Shown one piece after another: positions 35,302 to 43,873 of a stretch of 64,000 bases of DNA. The stretch's first letter is position 1; each line of letters opens with the position of its first letter. Both the position numbers and the translations under genes were made by a program. The notes beneath the pieces were generated by a model that was given only the letters and a program-made list of their open reading frames with translations, did no database searches and was not told the origin of the DNA. Location of the stretch: positions 496,001-560,000 of the forward strand of contig NZ_JASZYQ010000001.1 of NCBI RefSeq assembly GCF_030316885.1, in the 5' to 3' direction. Source of the DNA: Variovorax jilinensis. GTDB taxonomy: Bacteria > Pseudomonadota > Gammaproteobacteria > Burkholderiales > Burkholderiaceae_C.

Positions 35302-35345
35302 TGCGTGCATCGTTGGCTGGGGAAAGCGCGCTTGCGCAGGGTTTA

Positions 35346-35369
35346 GATACACATGTATCCTGGTGTATC
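35346..35369. promoter_or_regulatory. Tandem GATAC/GTATC half-sites, possible operator
   Basis: GATAC (35346-35350), ACAT, GTATC (35355-35359) form a perfect dyad, followed 5 nt later by a third GTATC half-site (35365-35369 region). The block lies just upstream of the small gene starting at 35387. It is A+T-rich against a GC-rich background, as operators and promoters often are. The binding protein is unknown. Confidence 0.35.
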
Positions 35370-35386
35370 AGAACCGGACGACCCCC

Positions 35387-35722
35387 ATGGACCTCGAATT
35401 TCACGTGCACAAGGTGCAGGCGCTGAGCCCGAAGGCGGCCAAGATCGCCTTGCGCATGCTGGACCGCGATCCGCGTGTTCCGACCGAATGGGTGATGGCG
35501 CTTCGACCCGCACTGGTCGAGCGCAGCAGCGAATCCGAATCCTTCGGCAGTACCGACTGGATGACCATCGCTGCGATCGAGCGGCCCGGCATCCGGCGTT
35601 TCACCGAACGCTTCGAGAGCCGCGAGCAGAAGCATGCGCGGCTGTGGGTGCTGAGCCTGCGCACCGCGTCCAAGCGGCATGACCGCGCCGAACCGGACGC
35701 GAGCAGCTTCGGCGCACTCTAG
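35387..35722 (+). CDS. Small protein of unknown function
   Basis: A 111-residue soluble, basic protein starting MDLEFHVHKVQALSPKAAKI. No signal peptide, membrane helix or known motif is visible. An in-frame GTG at 35363 would add eight residues, but it lies within the repeated GTATC half-sites, so the ATG at 35387 is preferred. It is preceded by a possible operator and stands between an exported protein gene and a convergent exported protein gene. Expression is plausible from codon use typical of its neighbours. Confidence 0.6.
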   Translation: MDLEFHVHKVQALSPKAAKIALRMLDRDPRVPTEWVMALRPALVERSSESESFGSTDWMTIAAIERPGIRRFTERFESREQKHARLWVLSLRTASKRHDRAEPDASSFGAL

Positions 35723-35756
35723 CGGCCGGTGGTGTCTGCCGGACGCCGTTGCGCAT

Positions 35757-36131
35757 TCACTGCGCGCGCCCTCCGCCGCGGCGAACCATCGCGGCGCGGC
35801 TCTTCTGCAAGTCGGCCAGCCGCTGCAGTTCCGCCGTGCAGTCGGCCTGTGTTGCCACCAGAACGAAGGAACTGCGACGCATTGCCGTGATGTTCTTCTC
35901 GACCTGGACCGGATCCCGGTTCTTGACGACCAGGCCCGCGGCCACCGCGGCTCGCGATTGGCGATAGAAGGATTTCTCGAAGGCCGGCGTGCCGCAGCGA
36001 GCGGCAATCACGCGGTCGTCGGCTTCGCGCTGTTCGGCCGCGTGGGGCGCGTCCTGCGCCTGGGTAGCGAGCGGTATGCCGATGGCGGCAGCGGCCAGCC
36101 ATGCGGCCAGATCGAATGATGTTCTTGTCAT
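35757..36131 (-). CDS. Small exported protein of unknown function
   Basis: A 124-residue protein with a signal peptide (MTRTSFDLAAWLAAAAIGIP, cleavage near TQA at residue 27). The mature part is alpha-helical and charged, with two cysteines (AARCGTPAFEKSF and TQADCTAELQRLADL) that may form a disulphide in the periplasm. The ATG at 36131 has a GGGGGA purine run a few bases upstream. No domain is recognised. The gene is divergent from the beta-barrel gene at 36354, across 222 nt in which I see no further gene. Confidence 0.68.
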   Translation of the reverse strand: MTRTSFDLAAWLAAAAIGIPLATQAQDAPHAAEQREADDRVIAARCGTPAFEKSFYRQSRAAVAAGLVVKNRDPVQVEKNITAMRRSSFVLVATQADCTAELQRLADLQKSRAAMVRRGGGRAQ

Positions 36132-36353
36132 GAGTCCCCCTGTCGTTTCGTCGATGCGGACATGCGTCCGTCGCGCATGCCATGGTACGGCGGCCGCCTC
36201 GCAACTGCCATCGCCATGCGTGGGTTGTGGCGTGCGAATCACGTCGGCCGATGGGGGTCACGGGCCTTGCATGAAAGGGTTGTCGGCCGGCTTGTGAACG
36301 TTTGTAATGCGGGGGACGGCGCCCATTCCGGCAGTTCAACCGAGAAATCTCCC

Positions 36354-37175
36354 ATGACGATCGCGAAGCACGCCATCCGAATCGCCGCTGCAGCAGTTGC
36401 ATCCCTCGTCGCGGGCGGCGCCTCGGCGCAGTCGCAGGCCGACGCCGAGCTTCAGAAGCAGCTCGCGAACCCGATCGCCGACATCGTCACGCTGCCGTTC
36501 CAGCTCAACACCAACTTCAACACCGGTCCGTTCCAGAAACCGCAATACACGCTCAACATCCAGCCGGTCTACCCGATCAAGATGGAGGGCGGCTGGTCGC
36601 TGATCAATCGCGCCATCGTGCCGCTGCTGTCCAATCCCGCGGTGCTGCCGGGCCAGGACCGCAAGTACGGCCTCGGCGACATCACCTACGAAGGCTTCTT
36701 CGCGCCGCCCACGGGCGACAGCGGCGTGATCTGGGGCTTCGGCCCGGCGCTGGTCATGCGCACCGCCACCGACGACCGGCTCGGCGCCGGCAAGTGGTCG
36801 CTCGGACCCGCGGTGGTGGTGCTCAAGCAGACCGACGCCTGGACCGTGGGTGCGCTCGCGACCCAGGTGTGGTCCTTCGCGGGCGACGAGAGCATGCCCA
36901 GCGTGAACGCTTTCTCGGTGCAGCCGATCGTGAGCTATCGGCTGGACGCCAGGCAGTCGATCGGCTACATCGGCACCGTCACGGCCGACTGGCAGCAGAA
37001 CCGCGCCAGCCAGCGCTGGACCGTGCCGCTCGGCGTCTCGTATTCGCTGCTGGTGCGGCCCGAGGGCTTCGTGCCGATGAATTTCGTCGTCGGTGCCGGC
37101 TACAACGTGATCCGGCCCGACAATGCATCGGACTGGTTCGTCCGCTTCCAGGTCAATTTCGTTCTGCCCAAATAA
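36354..37175 (+). CDS. Outer-membrane beta-barrel protein, transporter-like
   Basis: A 273-residue exported protein (signal peptide to about residue 25, ending GGASAQ). The mature sequence shows repeated beta-strand segments of 8-10 residues with aromatic girdles (YTLNIQPVYPIKMEGGWSLI, GYIGTVTADWQQN, WFVRFQVNFVLPK). It resembles the small-barrel proteins that databases often label neuromedin U or MetA-pathway-like. It starts at 36354, overlaps nothing upstream and is followed 10 nt later by a small exported protein and then by a glycine-zipper lipoprotein, a likely envelope operon. Confidence 0.8.
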   Translation: MTIAKHAIRIAAAAVASLVAGGASAQSQADAELQKQLANPIADIVTLPFQLNTNFNTGPFQKPQYTLNIQPVYPIKMEGGWSLINRAIVPLLSNPAVLPGQDRKYGLGDITYEGFFAPPTGDSGVIWGFGPALVMRTATDDRLGAGKWSLGPAVVVLKQTDAWTVGALATQVWSFAGDESMPSVNAFSVQPIVSYRLDARQSIGYIGTVTADWQQNRASQRWTVPLGVSYSLLVRPEGFVPMNFVVGAGYNVIRPDNASDWFVRFQVNFVLPK

Positions 37176-37185
37176 GGATTCCCGC

Positions 37186-37581
37186 ATGCGCTTGCGCGAC
37201 AGTTTCAGCAGCCTGGCCCTGGGCCTGGCATTGACCGCTTCCCTGCCGGCGTCGGCCACGCCGCTGAGCATCTACAACTCGATGCGCGAGACGCCGATCA
37301 CCAAGTTCAGCAAGGCCGACATGGCGCTGATGATGAAGACGATCGACGGCGCGCTCGACAGCGGCGCCGATGGCGCCAAGGTCGACTGGGCCAACGCCGC
37401 GGGCAGCAGCAGCGGCAGCGTCACGCCGGCCAAGGATCCCAAGGGCCGCGCCCAGTGCCGGCTCGCGCATGTCGAGAACCGCTACAAGACGCTGCGCGGC
37501 GCGGGCAGCTACGTGTTCTGCCGCAACGCGAAGGCCAAGTCACCGGCCTGGGAACTGGTGGAGCCCTGGTCCGGGTCCTGA
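37186..37581 (+). CDS. Small exported protein of unknown function
   Basis: A 131-residue protein with a signal peptide (SSLALGLALTASLPASA, cleavage near residue 24). A helical stretch SKADMALMMKTIDGALDSGA follows, then a C-terminal part with two cysteines (AQCRLAHVENRYKTLRGAG and YVFCRNAK). The C-terminal pattern resembles the surface-antigen domain found after glycine-zipper regions, which fits the glycine-zipper gene next to it. The AAGGA ribosome site overlaps the stop of the barrel gene, indicating coupling. The family call is tentative. Confidence 0.7.
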   Translation: MRLRDSFSSLALGLALTASLPASATPLSIYNSMRETPITKFSKADMALMMKTIDGALDSGADGAKVDWANAAGSSSGSVTPAKDPKGRAQCRLAHVENRYKTLRGAGSYVFCRNAKAKSPAWELVEPWSGS

Positions 37582-37653
37582 GCCCGGCTGATCCACAGCC
37601 TTCGTACCAACCTCCAACCCGAAACCTTTCTTTTCACCCGAAAGCGAACACCC

Positions 37654-38088
37654 ATGAAAACAGTCCTGTCCCGCATCGCTGCCTTCGCGCTGGTCCTCAT
37701 GCTCGCGGCCTGTGCAGCGCCCCAGTCCGGATCGATGGTCGTCCGCCAAGGCGTGATCGAGCAGATCACGCCGGCGCAGATCCAGAGCAACCAGCACGCC
37801 GGCGTCGGCGCCGTGCTCGGCGGCTTGACGGGGCTCGGCATCGGCAGCCTGATCGGTGGGGGTACGGGGCGCGACGTGGCCATGGTCGCGGGCACCATCG
37901 GCGGCAGCATCGCGGGTGCCGAGATCGCGAACCGCTACACGCAGCCGATCGCTGGCGAGCAGGTCGTGGTTCGCACCACCAGTGGCGTTCTGGTCGTCGT
38001 GACCCAGCCGGTCACGGGCGGCCTGCGCGTCGGCCAGCGCGTCTACATCGAAGGCTCCGGCGAGGGCGCCCGGGTTCTGCCGCAGTAG
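37654..38088 (+). CDS. Glycine-zipper outer-membrane lipoprotein (SlyB/Pcp-like), copy 2
   Basis: A 144-residue lipoprotein with lipobox LAAC (lipidated Cys20). The glycine-zipper hairpin is GAVLGGLTGLGIGSLIGGGT followed by a second helix. The C-terminal strands are GEQVVVRTTSGVLVVVTQPV and GLRVGQRVYIEG. It is a near-colinear paralogue of the copy at 32293-32739, on the opposite strand and 5 kb away. It should insert in the outer membrane and help envelope integrity. It follows the small exported protein by 72 nt. Confidence 0.9.
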   Translation: MKTVLSRIAAFALVLMLAACAAPQSGSMVVRQGVIEQITPAQIQSNQHAGVGAVLGGLTGLGIGSLIGGGTGRDVAMVAGTIGGSIAGAEIANRYTQPIAGEQVVVRTTSGVLVVVTQPVTGGLRVGQRVYIEGSGEGARVLPQ

Positions 38089-38124
38089 TAGCAGCGCCGG
38101 GCGGCCGCGCGGCCGCTCAGGCTT

Positions 38125-39069
38125 TCACAGGAAGGGCAGCGTCAGGCTCACGGACACGCCGTCGCCCTTGGGCCGGTTCTTGGCCTCGACGTCGTGCACC
38201 CAGCGGGCCGAGAAGGCCGCGGGTTGCGAGCCGATCTTCCCGCTCCAGGTGAGGATCGGGCCGAGGCCGACCGCACGGCCCTTGAAGCCGTTGAGCTTGT
38301 CGGCGGTCGGGCCCTTGTCGTTCTGCAACTGCTCGATCCAGCCGCCGACCACGCCGAGCTGCCATTGCGGCGCAACCGCGGTGGTCCACATCGCGTCGAT
38401 CCGGAACACGGCGCCGTTCTTGTAGTCGGTGTCGTCGTTGCGCGTGTAGAAATCGACTGCGCCCAGGGTCGTGAACTGGCCGCCACCCGCAAACAGCTTC
38501 GTGTAGGCGATGGTCGGCGAGAAGGTCCAGGTGTTCTGTCCGGCGTTGGCCAGCCGGTCCGGGTCGTAGGAGCCGGTGGGCGCATAGAAGGGCAGCGAGA
38601 ACGCGATGTGCTCGGTCTCGCTGAAGTGGTAGCCGGCCACGATCGGATTCACCAGCACGTCGGCGAAATGCGTGTTGCTGTCGCTGCGCGACACGCCGCG
38701 GTAGAGGCCGCCGACGTCGATCTCGGCCTTGGTGTATTGCACCGGCAGGCCGATCGCCGAGGCGAAATTCCAGCGCCCCGGCCCGGTGTTCCAGATGTAG
38801 GTCAGGTTGGCGATGTTGTACGACGCCGAGACGTCCAGGCCGGCGCTCAGCGTGCGGCCGACGGACACCAGCCGCGATCCGCTCAGATCGCCCGAGAAGT
38901 AGATGCTCGACACGGCCAGCACGAGGCCGGGCGTGGGCGGGACCACGCCGGCATCGGAATACACCTGCTGGGCCGTGATGGGCCGGCCCATGCCGCCTTC
39001 GGTGGCAGCGGCTGCGAGCGGCAGCAGCGCGATCGCGACGGCCAGGGTCTGCCTCGGGATGGGTCTCAT
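38125..39069 (-). CDS. SphA / MetA-pathway-type outer-membrane channel protein
   Basis: A 314-residue exported beta-barrel (signal peptide MRPIPRQTLAVAIALLPLAA, cleavage near residue 22). Segments such as TLSAGLDVSASYNIANLTYI, HIAFSLPFYAPTGSYD and WTFSPTIAYTKLFAGGGQFT are characteristic of the phenol-degradation MetA/SphA outer-membrane family, thought to admit hydrophobic substrates. The chain ends LTLPFL, a typical barrel end. It lies 7 nt downstream of the formylglycine-generating enzyme gene on the same strand, so the two are probably co-transcribed. Confidence 0.85.
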   Translation of the reverse strand: MRPIPRQTLAVAIALLPLAAAATEGGMGRPITAQQVYSDAGVVPPTPGLVLAVSSIYFSGDLSGSRLVSVGRTLSAGLDVSASYNIANLTYIWNTGPGRWNFASAIGLPVQYTKAEIDVGGLYRGVSRSDSNTHFADVLVNPIVAGYHFSETEHIAFSLPFYAPTGSYDPDRLANAGQNTWTFSPTIAYTKLFAGGGQFTTLGAVDFYTRNDDTDYKNGAVFRIDAMWTTAVAPQWQLGVVGGWIEQLQNDKGPTADKLNGFKGRAVGLGPILTWSGKIGSQPAAFSARWVHDVEAKNRPKGDGVSVSLTLPFL

Positions 39070-39076
39070 TGAAATC

Positions 39077-40054
<978 letters not shown>

Positions 40055-40109
40055 GTGCGGCGGGCGATTCGTTCAGAAGAAGGGAGCAGTCGCGCATCGT
40101 ACCGCCGCC

Positions 40110-40769
40110 TCAGGCGCCCACCTCCCCGAGGTCGGCCGACGCGACGCCCAGATGCCCGACCGCGCGCACGAGGTCGGCCAGCGAACTCACCTCCATCTTC
40201 GCCATCACGTGCGCCCGATGGGCCTTGACCGTGCGTTCGGCGGCGCCCAGCTGCGCGCTGATCTGCTTGTTGAGGGCGCCATTGACCACCAGTTCCATCA
40301 CCTGGCGCTCGCGCGGGCTGAGCGTCGAGTAGCGGCTGCGAAGCGCGCACAGCCGGCGATGGGCGCGGCGCCGCACGGCATCGTCGGCGACTGCCTTGCC
40401 GACCACGGAAAGGATGGTCTCGCTGTCGACCGGCTTGAACAGGAAATCGGCCGCGCCGGCCTTCATCGCGCGCAGCGTCTCCTGCACCGTGGCCTCGGCC
40501 GTGACGAAGATCACCGGCAGGGGCTCGGGCTGGTGGGCGATCATTTCCTGCAGGTCGAGCCCGCTCGGGCCCGGCATGTGGATGTCGAGCACCAGGCAGC
40601 CGGGCTCGTTGCCGATGCCGTGAAGGAGCATCTCGCCGACGGACCCGTACTCCGCCGTGCGATGGCCGGCAGCGCGCAGCAGCTTCTGCATCGTGCGCCG
40701 GTAGCTCGCGTCATCGTCGACGAGCCTCACCACGGGCTGGTAGTTCGAATCCTCGCTCGACAGGCTCAT
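40110..40769 (-). CDS. Two-component response regulator, FixJ/NarL type (orphan)
   Basis: A 219-residue response regulator. The receiver domain (about 12-130) has the acidic cluster D18-D20, the phospho-acceptor Asp62 (LVLDIHMP), a Thr in VIFVTAEA and the Lys in FLFKPV. The LuxR-type helix-turn-helix (about 148-205) reads LSPRERQVMELVVNGALNKQ and AERTVKAHRAHVMAKM. No histidine kinase gene is adjacent, so it is an orphan here. A CGTAGG-N6-CCTACG dyad about 120-140 nt upstream may be its own operator. Confidence 0.92.
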   Translation of the reverse strand: MSLSSEDSNYQPVVRLVDDDASYRRTMQKLLRAAGHRTAEYGSVGEMLLHGIGNEPGCLVLDIHMPGPSGLDLQEMIAHQPEPLPVIFVTAEATVQETLRAMKAGAADFLFKPVDSETILSVVGKAVADDAVRRRAHRRLCALRSRYSTLSPRERQVMELVVNGALNKQISAQLGAAERTVKAHRAHVMAKMEVSSLADLVRAVGHLGVASADLGEVGA

Positions 40770-40890
40770 GCATCTCTCCAGGTCCGAAGGTCGATGGACG
40801 CGCTCGCCCCGGGAACACGGACCGAAGGTGCTGCGCGGCTTGCCCTTGGGTGCAAGCGCCTGAATGTTCTTACATCAGCCTTCCGCTTTG

Positions 40891-40908
40891 CGTAGGACAT
40901 TGCCTACG
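40891..40908. promoter_or_regulatory. CGTAGG-N6-CCTACG dyad, candidate response-regulator binding site
   Basis: CGTAGG (40891-40896) and CCTACG (40903-40908) are perfect 6-bp arms around ACATTG. The dyad lies upstream of the FixJ/NarL-type regulator gene and next to the terminator of the exported-protein gene. NarL/FixJ-family proteins bind short dyads of this size, so autoregulation is plausible. A partly similar element occurs at 41388-41406. Confidence 0.4.
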
Positions 40909-40912
40909 GGCG

Positions 40913-40945
40913 AAAAAAAGCCGGCCCCGCGTAGACGGGGCCGGC
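40913..40945 (-). terminator. Rho-independent terminator of the exported-protein gene
   Basis: A 10-bp perfect stem (GCCGGCCCCG at 40920-40929 with CGGGGCCGGC at 40936-40945, loop of six) is followed on the minus strand by seven T residues (40919-40913). It begins 19 nt after the stop codon of the gene ending at 40964. There is no T run on the other side, so it acts in the minus direction only. Confidence 0.93.
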
Positions 40946-40963
40946 TTCATGGAACGCCGCAGA

Positions 40964-41314
40964 TCAGAGCGCGGCCTGGCGCGTCTGCGAAATGCGGGCA
41001 CCGCCGAATTGCGAGGGGATCACGCTGCCGGCGAAGGATTCGCGGCGCACGTTCTGGTTCGGGGCATGCGCCGCAGCGACGGCTTCGGCACGAACTGCCG
41101 AGCGGTCGCGCACGCTGGCGACCGTGGTCACGCCCTGGCCGTAGCCATCGGCGTAGGGGTTGGCGCCGCGGGCGGCGACCGAGGCCTGGGCGCTGACTTC
41201 GGCACGGCTGGCGGCCGAGGTCAGGGCGTGCACGCCGTCATAGACTTCGGCATGGGCACCGGCGGCGGCAACGAGCGACAGGGCGGCGGCGGCGATGATC
41301 TTCGAGGTGTTCAT
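40964..41314 (-). CDS. Small exported alanine-rich protein of unknown function
   Basis: A 116-residue protein with a signal peptide (MNTSKIIAAAALSLVAAAGA, cleavage near HAE). The mature part repeats an alternating A-x-V-x-A pattern (ASRAEVSAQASVAARG, RDRSAVRAEAVAAAH). It is the same design as the protein at 6648-6938. AAGGAA stands 7 nt before the ATG at 41314, and a strong terminator follows the gene, signs of a highly expressed single gene. Function unknown. A TAGG-N6-CCCGTA element lies about 75-90 nt upstream. Confidence 0.78.
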   Translation of the reverse strand: MNTSKIIAAAALSLVAAAGAHAEVYDGVHALTSAASRAEVSAQASVAARGANPYADGYGQGVTTVASVRDRSAVRAEAVAAAHAPNQNVRRESFAGSVIPSQFGGARISQTRQAAL

Positions 41315-41387
41315 TTCAATTCCTTCTGGCTTGATGAATGGGCCGGAGACGCATCGCGTTCCGGGGTGGCTCAAGTCTATCCAGGGA

Positions 41388-41406
41388 ACTAGGTAGAAAC
41401 CCGTAC
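41388..41406. promoter_or_regulatory. TAGG-N6-CCCGTA element upstream of the exported-protein gene
   Basis: TAGG (41390-41393), six bases and CCCGTA (41400-41405) share the TAGG-N6-CC core with the dyad at 40891-40908. The element lies about 76-92 nt upstream of the exported-protein start, a normal activator position. It may be a second site for the neighbouring response regulator. Confidence 0.3.
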
Positions 41407-41477
41407 TGAAACGAACTGCAGTGTTGCGGAACCGGAAACAATGCCGGCGGCCCAGGCTCGCCGCGCAGGGCCAGCGG

Positions 41478-43025
41478 TCAGCGCTTGTTCCAGAAGGGGC
41501 GCGCCTCGGCCATTCGCTCGAGTGCCTTGCGGCACCTGGCAGCGCTGGCCGGATGGCTGGCCGAGAGCCAGCCCACGGCGAACCAGGCAGCGCCATCGGT
41601 GGACGCGATGTCGCGGTAGAGGCTCATCGCCATCGCGGCATCGTTGTGTTCCCCCAGCGCGTCCTGCACCGGCTCCAGGGCCTCGATGAAACGCTGCGCC
41701 GCCCGGCGCCCGAACAGCGGCGCCACGAATTCGCCGAGGTAGCGCAAGCGCTTCAAGCGCTTGCGCACCCGGTGCTGCGCCTCGCTGTCGAGGTCCTCGA
41801 AGCGCCGGCCGTCGCGCAGCACCTGGTGGTGCAGCCTGGCGAGGCGGGCGCGGATGAGCTTGCGCGCCGGCCCCGCAGCCTCGGTCGCGAGGGGCGTGCC
41901 CAGGGCGGTGCCATCGGCGACAGAGGCCACGATCAGTTGCAGCAGCACGTCCTGCAAGGCCGCGCCGCGCACCACCGCGCGGGCGTCGGATGCACCGGCC
42001 GCGTCGGGGACGCCGAAGTCGACCGGCGGTGCACCGAGCGCCTCCAGCCGCGGCTGCATCGCCTGCTGCAGGTTCATGCGGTCGCGCGGCTGGCCGAGCG
42101 CATGGAAGGCATCGGCCAGCACCGGCTCCCAGCCGGGATCGATCGCGGGCGCGAGTTCGGCCAGTTCGCGCAGGGCCGTGCGCAGGCGCCGGATGCCGAC
42201 GCGCAGCTGGTGCACATGCTCGGGGTCGGGGCTGCCGGCGGCGATCTCGCTGGCGTTCGGCAGCATCTGCGCAAGGCAGCTGTCGAGCACGGCGCGAAAG
42301 ATCTGCGTGCCGCCGGCGCCCTCCGCGAGCCGTGGGGCGCTCGCCTTGACCGGCGGTCCGAAGGCCTCGCCGCGTGCGAGTCGCTCGCCGCGTGCCGATT
42401 TCGAAACGGTGTCGAGCCAGAGTCCGTAGCGGCCGCGCCAGCGCCGGGCCAGTTCGAGCATGGCCGAGGCGCTGCCGTGCTTGAGCTCGATTTCGAGCTC
42501 GCACAGCGGCTGGGCGCGTTCGCCGCTGTGCACCTCGCCCAGATCGAAGGCCAGTTCGACCAGCGCATCGCCGCTGCGCATCTCGCGCATGGTTCGCCAG
42601 ACGTCGGTGCCATAGAGCGGGACCAGCACAGGCTCGGCGCCCGCGTCGGTGTGGCCGGCCTCGCGCAGGGCCTCGGCGATGCGCTCGCCGACGGGCGTGC
42701 CGTGGTGCCGATCGATGCGCGGTGCGGGCTGCTGCCCCGCGCGCACGGGCGCCAGCTCGACGTTGTGCTCCAGGCGTTCGACCGGAAGCTCGCCGGGCGC
42801 CTTGGCGGTCTGGATCCAGGCACCGTCTTCCTTTCGCACACGCAGCACGACATGGCGCGCAGCAAGGGCGCCGTCCTCGGTGTCGTAGTAGCGGGCGCGC
42901 AGGCGGGCGCGGTGCGACCGGCCGCGCCCGACAGCGGCTTCCACCGCAGCCCGGCTCGTCGCATCGACCTGGAACTTGAGCTCGAATTCTTTCAAATCAT
43001 CGGCCTCGCAATCGGAGGCGTGCAC
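41478..43025 (-). CDS. CYTH-CHAD domain protein (triphosphate tunnel / polyphosphate-binding)
   Basis: A 515-residue protein joining two domains. The N-terminal CYTH domain (about 12-210) opens with the E-x-E-x-K signature in KEFELKFQV and has CELEIELKHG near residue 180; such tunnels hydrolyse triphosphate compounds. The C-terminal CHAD domain (about 235-510) is helical and rich in conserved His/Arg (VHQLRVGIRRLRTALRELAE, RVRKRLKRLRYLGEF), known to bind polyphosphate. The protein probably acts on or at polyphosphate granules. It begins 4 nt after the small gene at 43030-43293 on the same strand and is about 0.9 kb from the cyanophycin synthetase gene. Confidence 0.9.
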   Translation of the reverse strand: MHASDCEADDLKEFELKFQVDATSRAAVEAAVGRGRSHRARLRARYYDTEDGALAARHVVLRVRKEDGAWIQTAKAPGELPVERLEHNVELAPVRAGQQPAPRIDRHHGTPVGERIAEALREAGHTDAGAEPVLVPLYGTDVWRTMREMRSGDALVELAFDLGEVHSGERAQPLCELEIELKHGSASAMLELARRWRGRYGLWLDTVSKSARGERLARGEAFGPPVKASAPRLAEGAGGTQIFRAVLDSCLAQMLPNASEIAAGSPDPEHVHQLRVGIRRLRTALRELAELAPAIDPGWEPVLADAFHALGQPRDRMNLQQAMQPRLEALGAPPVDFGVPDAAGASDARAVVRGAALQDVLLQLIVASVADGTALGTPLATEAAGPARKLIRARLARLHHQVLRDGRRFEDLDSEAQHRVRKRLKRLRYLGEFVAPLFGRRAAQRFIEALEPVQDALGEHNDAAMAMSLYRDIASTDGAAWFAVGWLSASHPASAARCRKALERMAEARPFWNKR

Positions 43026-43029
43026 GGCC

Positions 43030-43293
43030 TCAGGCCTTGGACTCGTCCTTCAGTTCACTGACCTGCAGAGACAGGTCGAAAAGCTTCGACTTGCTCGCAT
43101 AGTAGCGGTCGAGCCGCCATTCCCTGAGGATGTCCATTGCCAGCTGGAAGCTCTTGTAATCGAGCTCGTAGAGCGTCACGAGCTCGAAGCTCATTTCCGA
43201 TTCGAGCGCGAGGACGAGCCTTGCAAGGATCTTGGCGGAAGGTTCGGTCGGATCCGTCTCGATGAATCGGCGGGCGACCTTGATGGCGTTCAT
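43030..43293 (-). CDS. Small protein of unknown function upstream of CYTH-CHAD gene
   Basis: An 87-residue soluble, helical protein (MNAIKVARRFIETDPTEPSA, then ELVTLYELDYKSFQLAMDIL). No known domain, signal or membrane segment is visible. It ends 4 nt before the CYTH-CHAD start, so it is probably co-transcribed and perhaps translationally coupled with it. Composition is less alanine-rich than random GC-rich frames, with many Glu, Lys, Tyr and Phe, which supports a real gene. Confidence 0.75.
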   Translation of the reverse strand: MNAIKVARRFIETDPTEPSAKILARLVLALESEMSFELVTLYELDYKSFQLAMDILREWRLDRYYASKSKLFDLSLQVSELKDESKA

Positions 43294-43412
43294 GGGTGCG
43301 ACTTTCTCGTTGCAATGTTCCCATGACTATAGCCAGCACCCCTCCGGCGTTTATGACAGTCGTGTGACGGAGTCAGGGTATTCCCGGCCGCCCGTGCCGC
43401 GCCCCGGGCCGA

Positions 43413-43769
43413 TCAGCGGATCGGGGTTTCGGTGGTGCGGACCACGCCGCCGCCGAGCACGCTGCCTCTGACTTCGGTGGCGCCGGCGCCGGTCACGCGG
43501 GCTTCGCAGGCCTCGCGATCGCTCGCGGGCTGGCGCGCGCAGCGGGCGAGGGCGTTCTGTTGGAGGGTTGCCGCGTCGGGTGCCACCGATCCCGCCTGAC
43601 GATTCATCTGGGCGGCAGCGCCCCTCTCGCGCAGGCAGGCGGCCTTGTCCTGCAGCACGCCGTCACAGGGCAGACTGCCCGGCGGGTCGGCGGCGAAGGC
43701 CGGGGCCGTGGCCGCGAGGCTGGCCGTGGTGAGCAGGGCGGCTAGACAGGTTCGCAGTGCGATTTTCAT
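43413..43769 (-). CDS. Small exported cysteine-containing protein of unknown function
   Basis: A 118-residue exported protein (signal peptide MKIALRTCLAALLTTASLAA, cleavage near AFA at residue 26). The mature domain has four cysteines in the order LPCDG, KAACLRERG, LARCARQ and EACEARV, enough for two disulphides in the periplasm. A typical AAGGAG ribosome site stands before the ATG at 43769. The helical Cys pattern is common in small periplasmic proteins of Burkholderiales, but I know no function. It lies downstream of cphA1 on the same strand, 104 nt away. Confidence 0.75.
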   Translation of the reverse strand: MKIALRTCLAALLTTASLAATAPAFAADPPGSLPCDGVLQDKAACLRERGAAAQMNRQAGSVAPDAATLQQNALARCARQPASDREACEARVTGAGATEVRGSVLGGGVVRTTETPIR

Positions 43770-43873
43770 GGTCACTCCTTTTCGACAGGGCGACGCAGAA
43801 AGAACAAAGAATGGCGCCGCCTGCAAACCAGTATGGGACGCGCAGGGGCGCCTCGCTGTCGGACAGCGACGCA

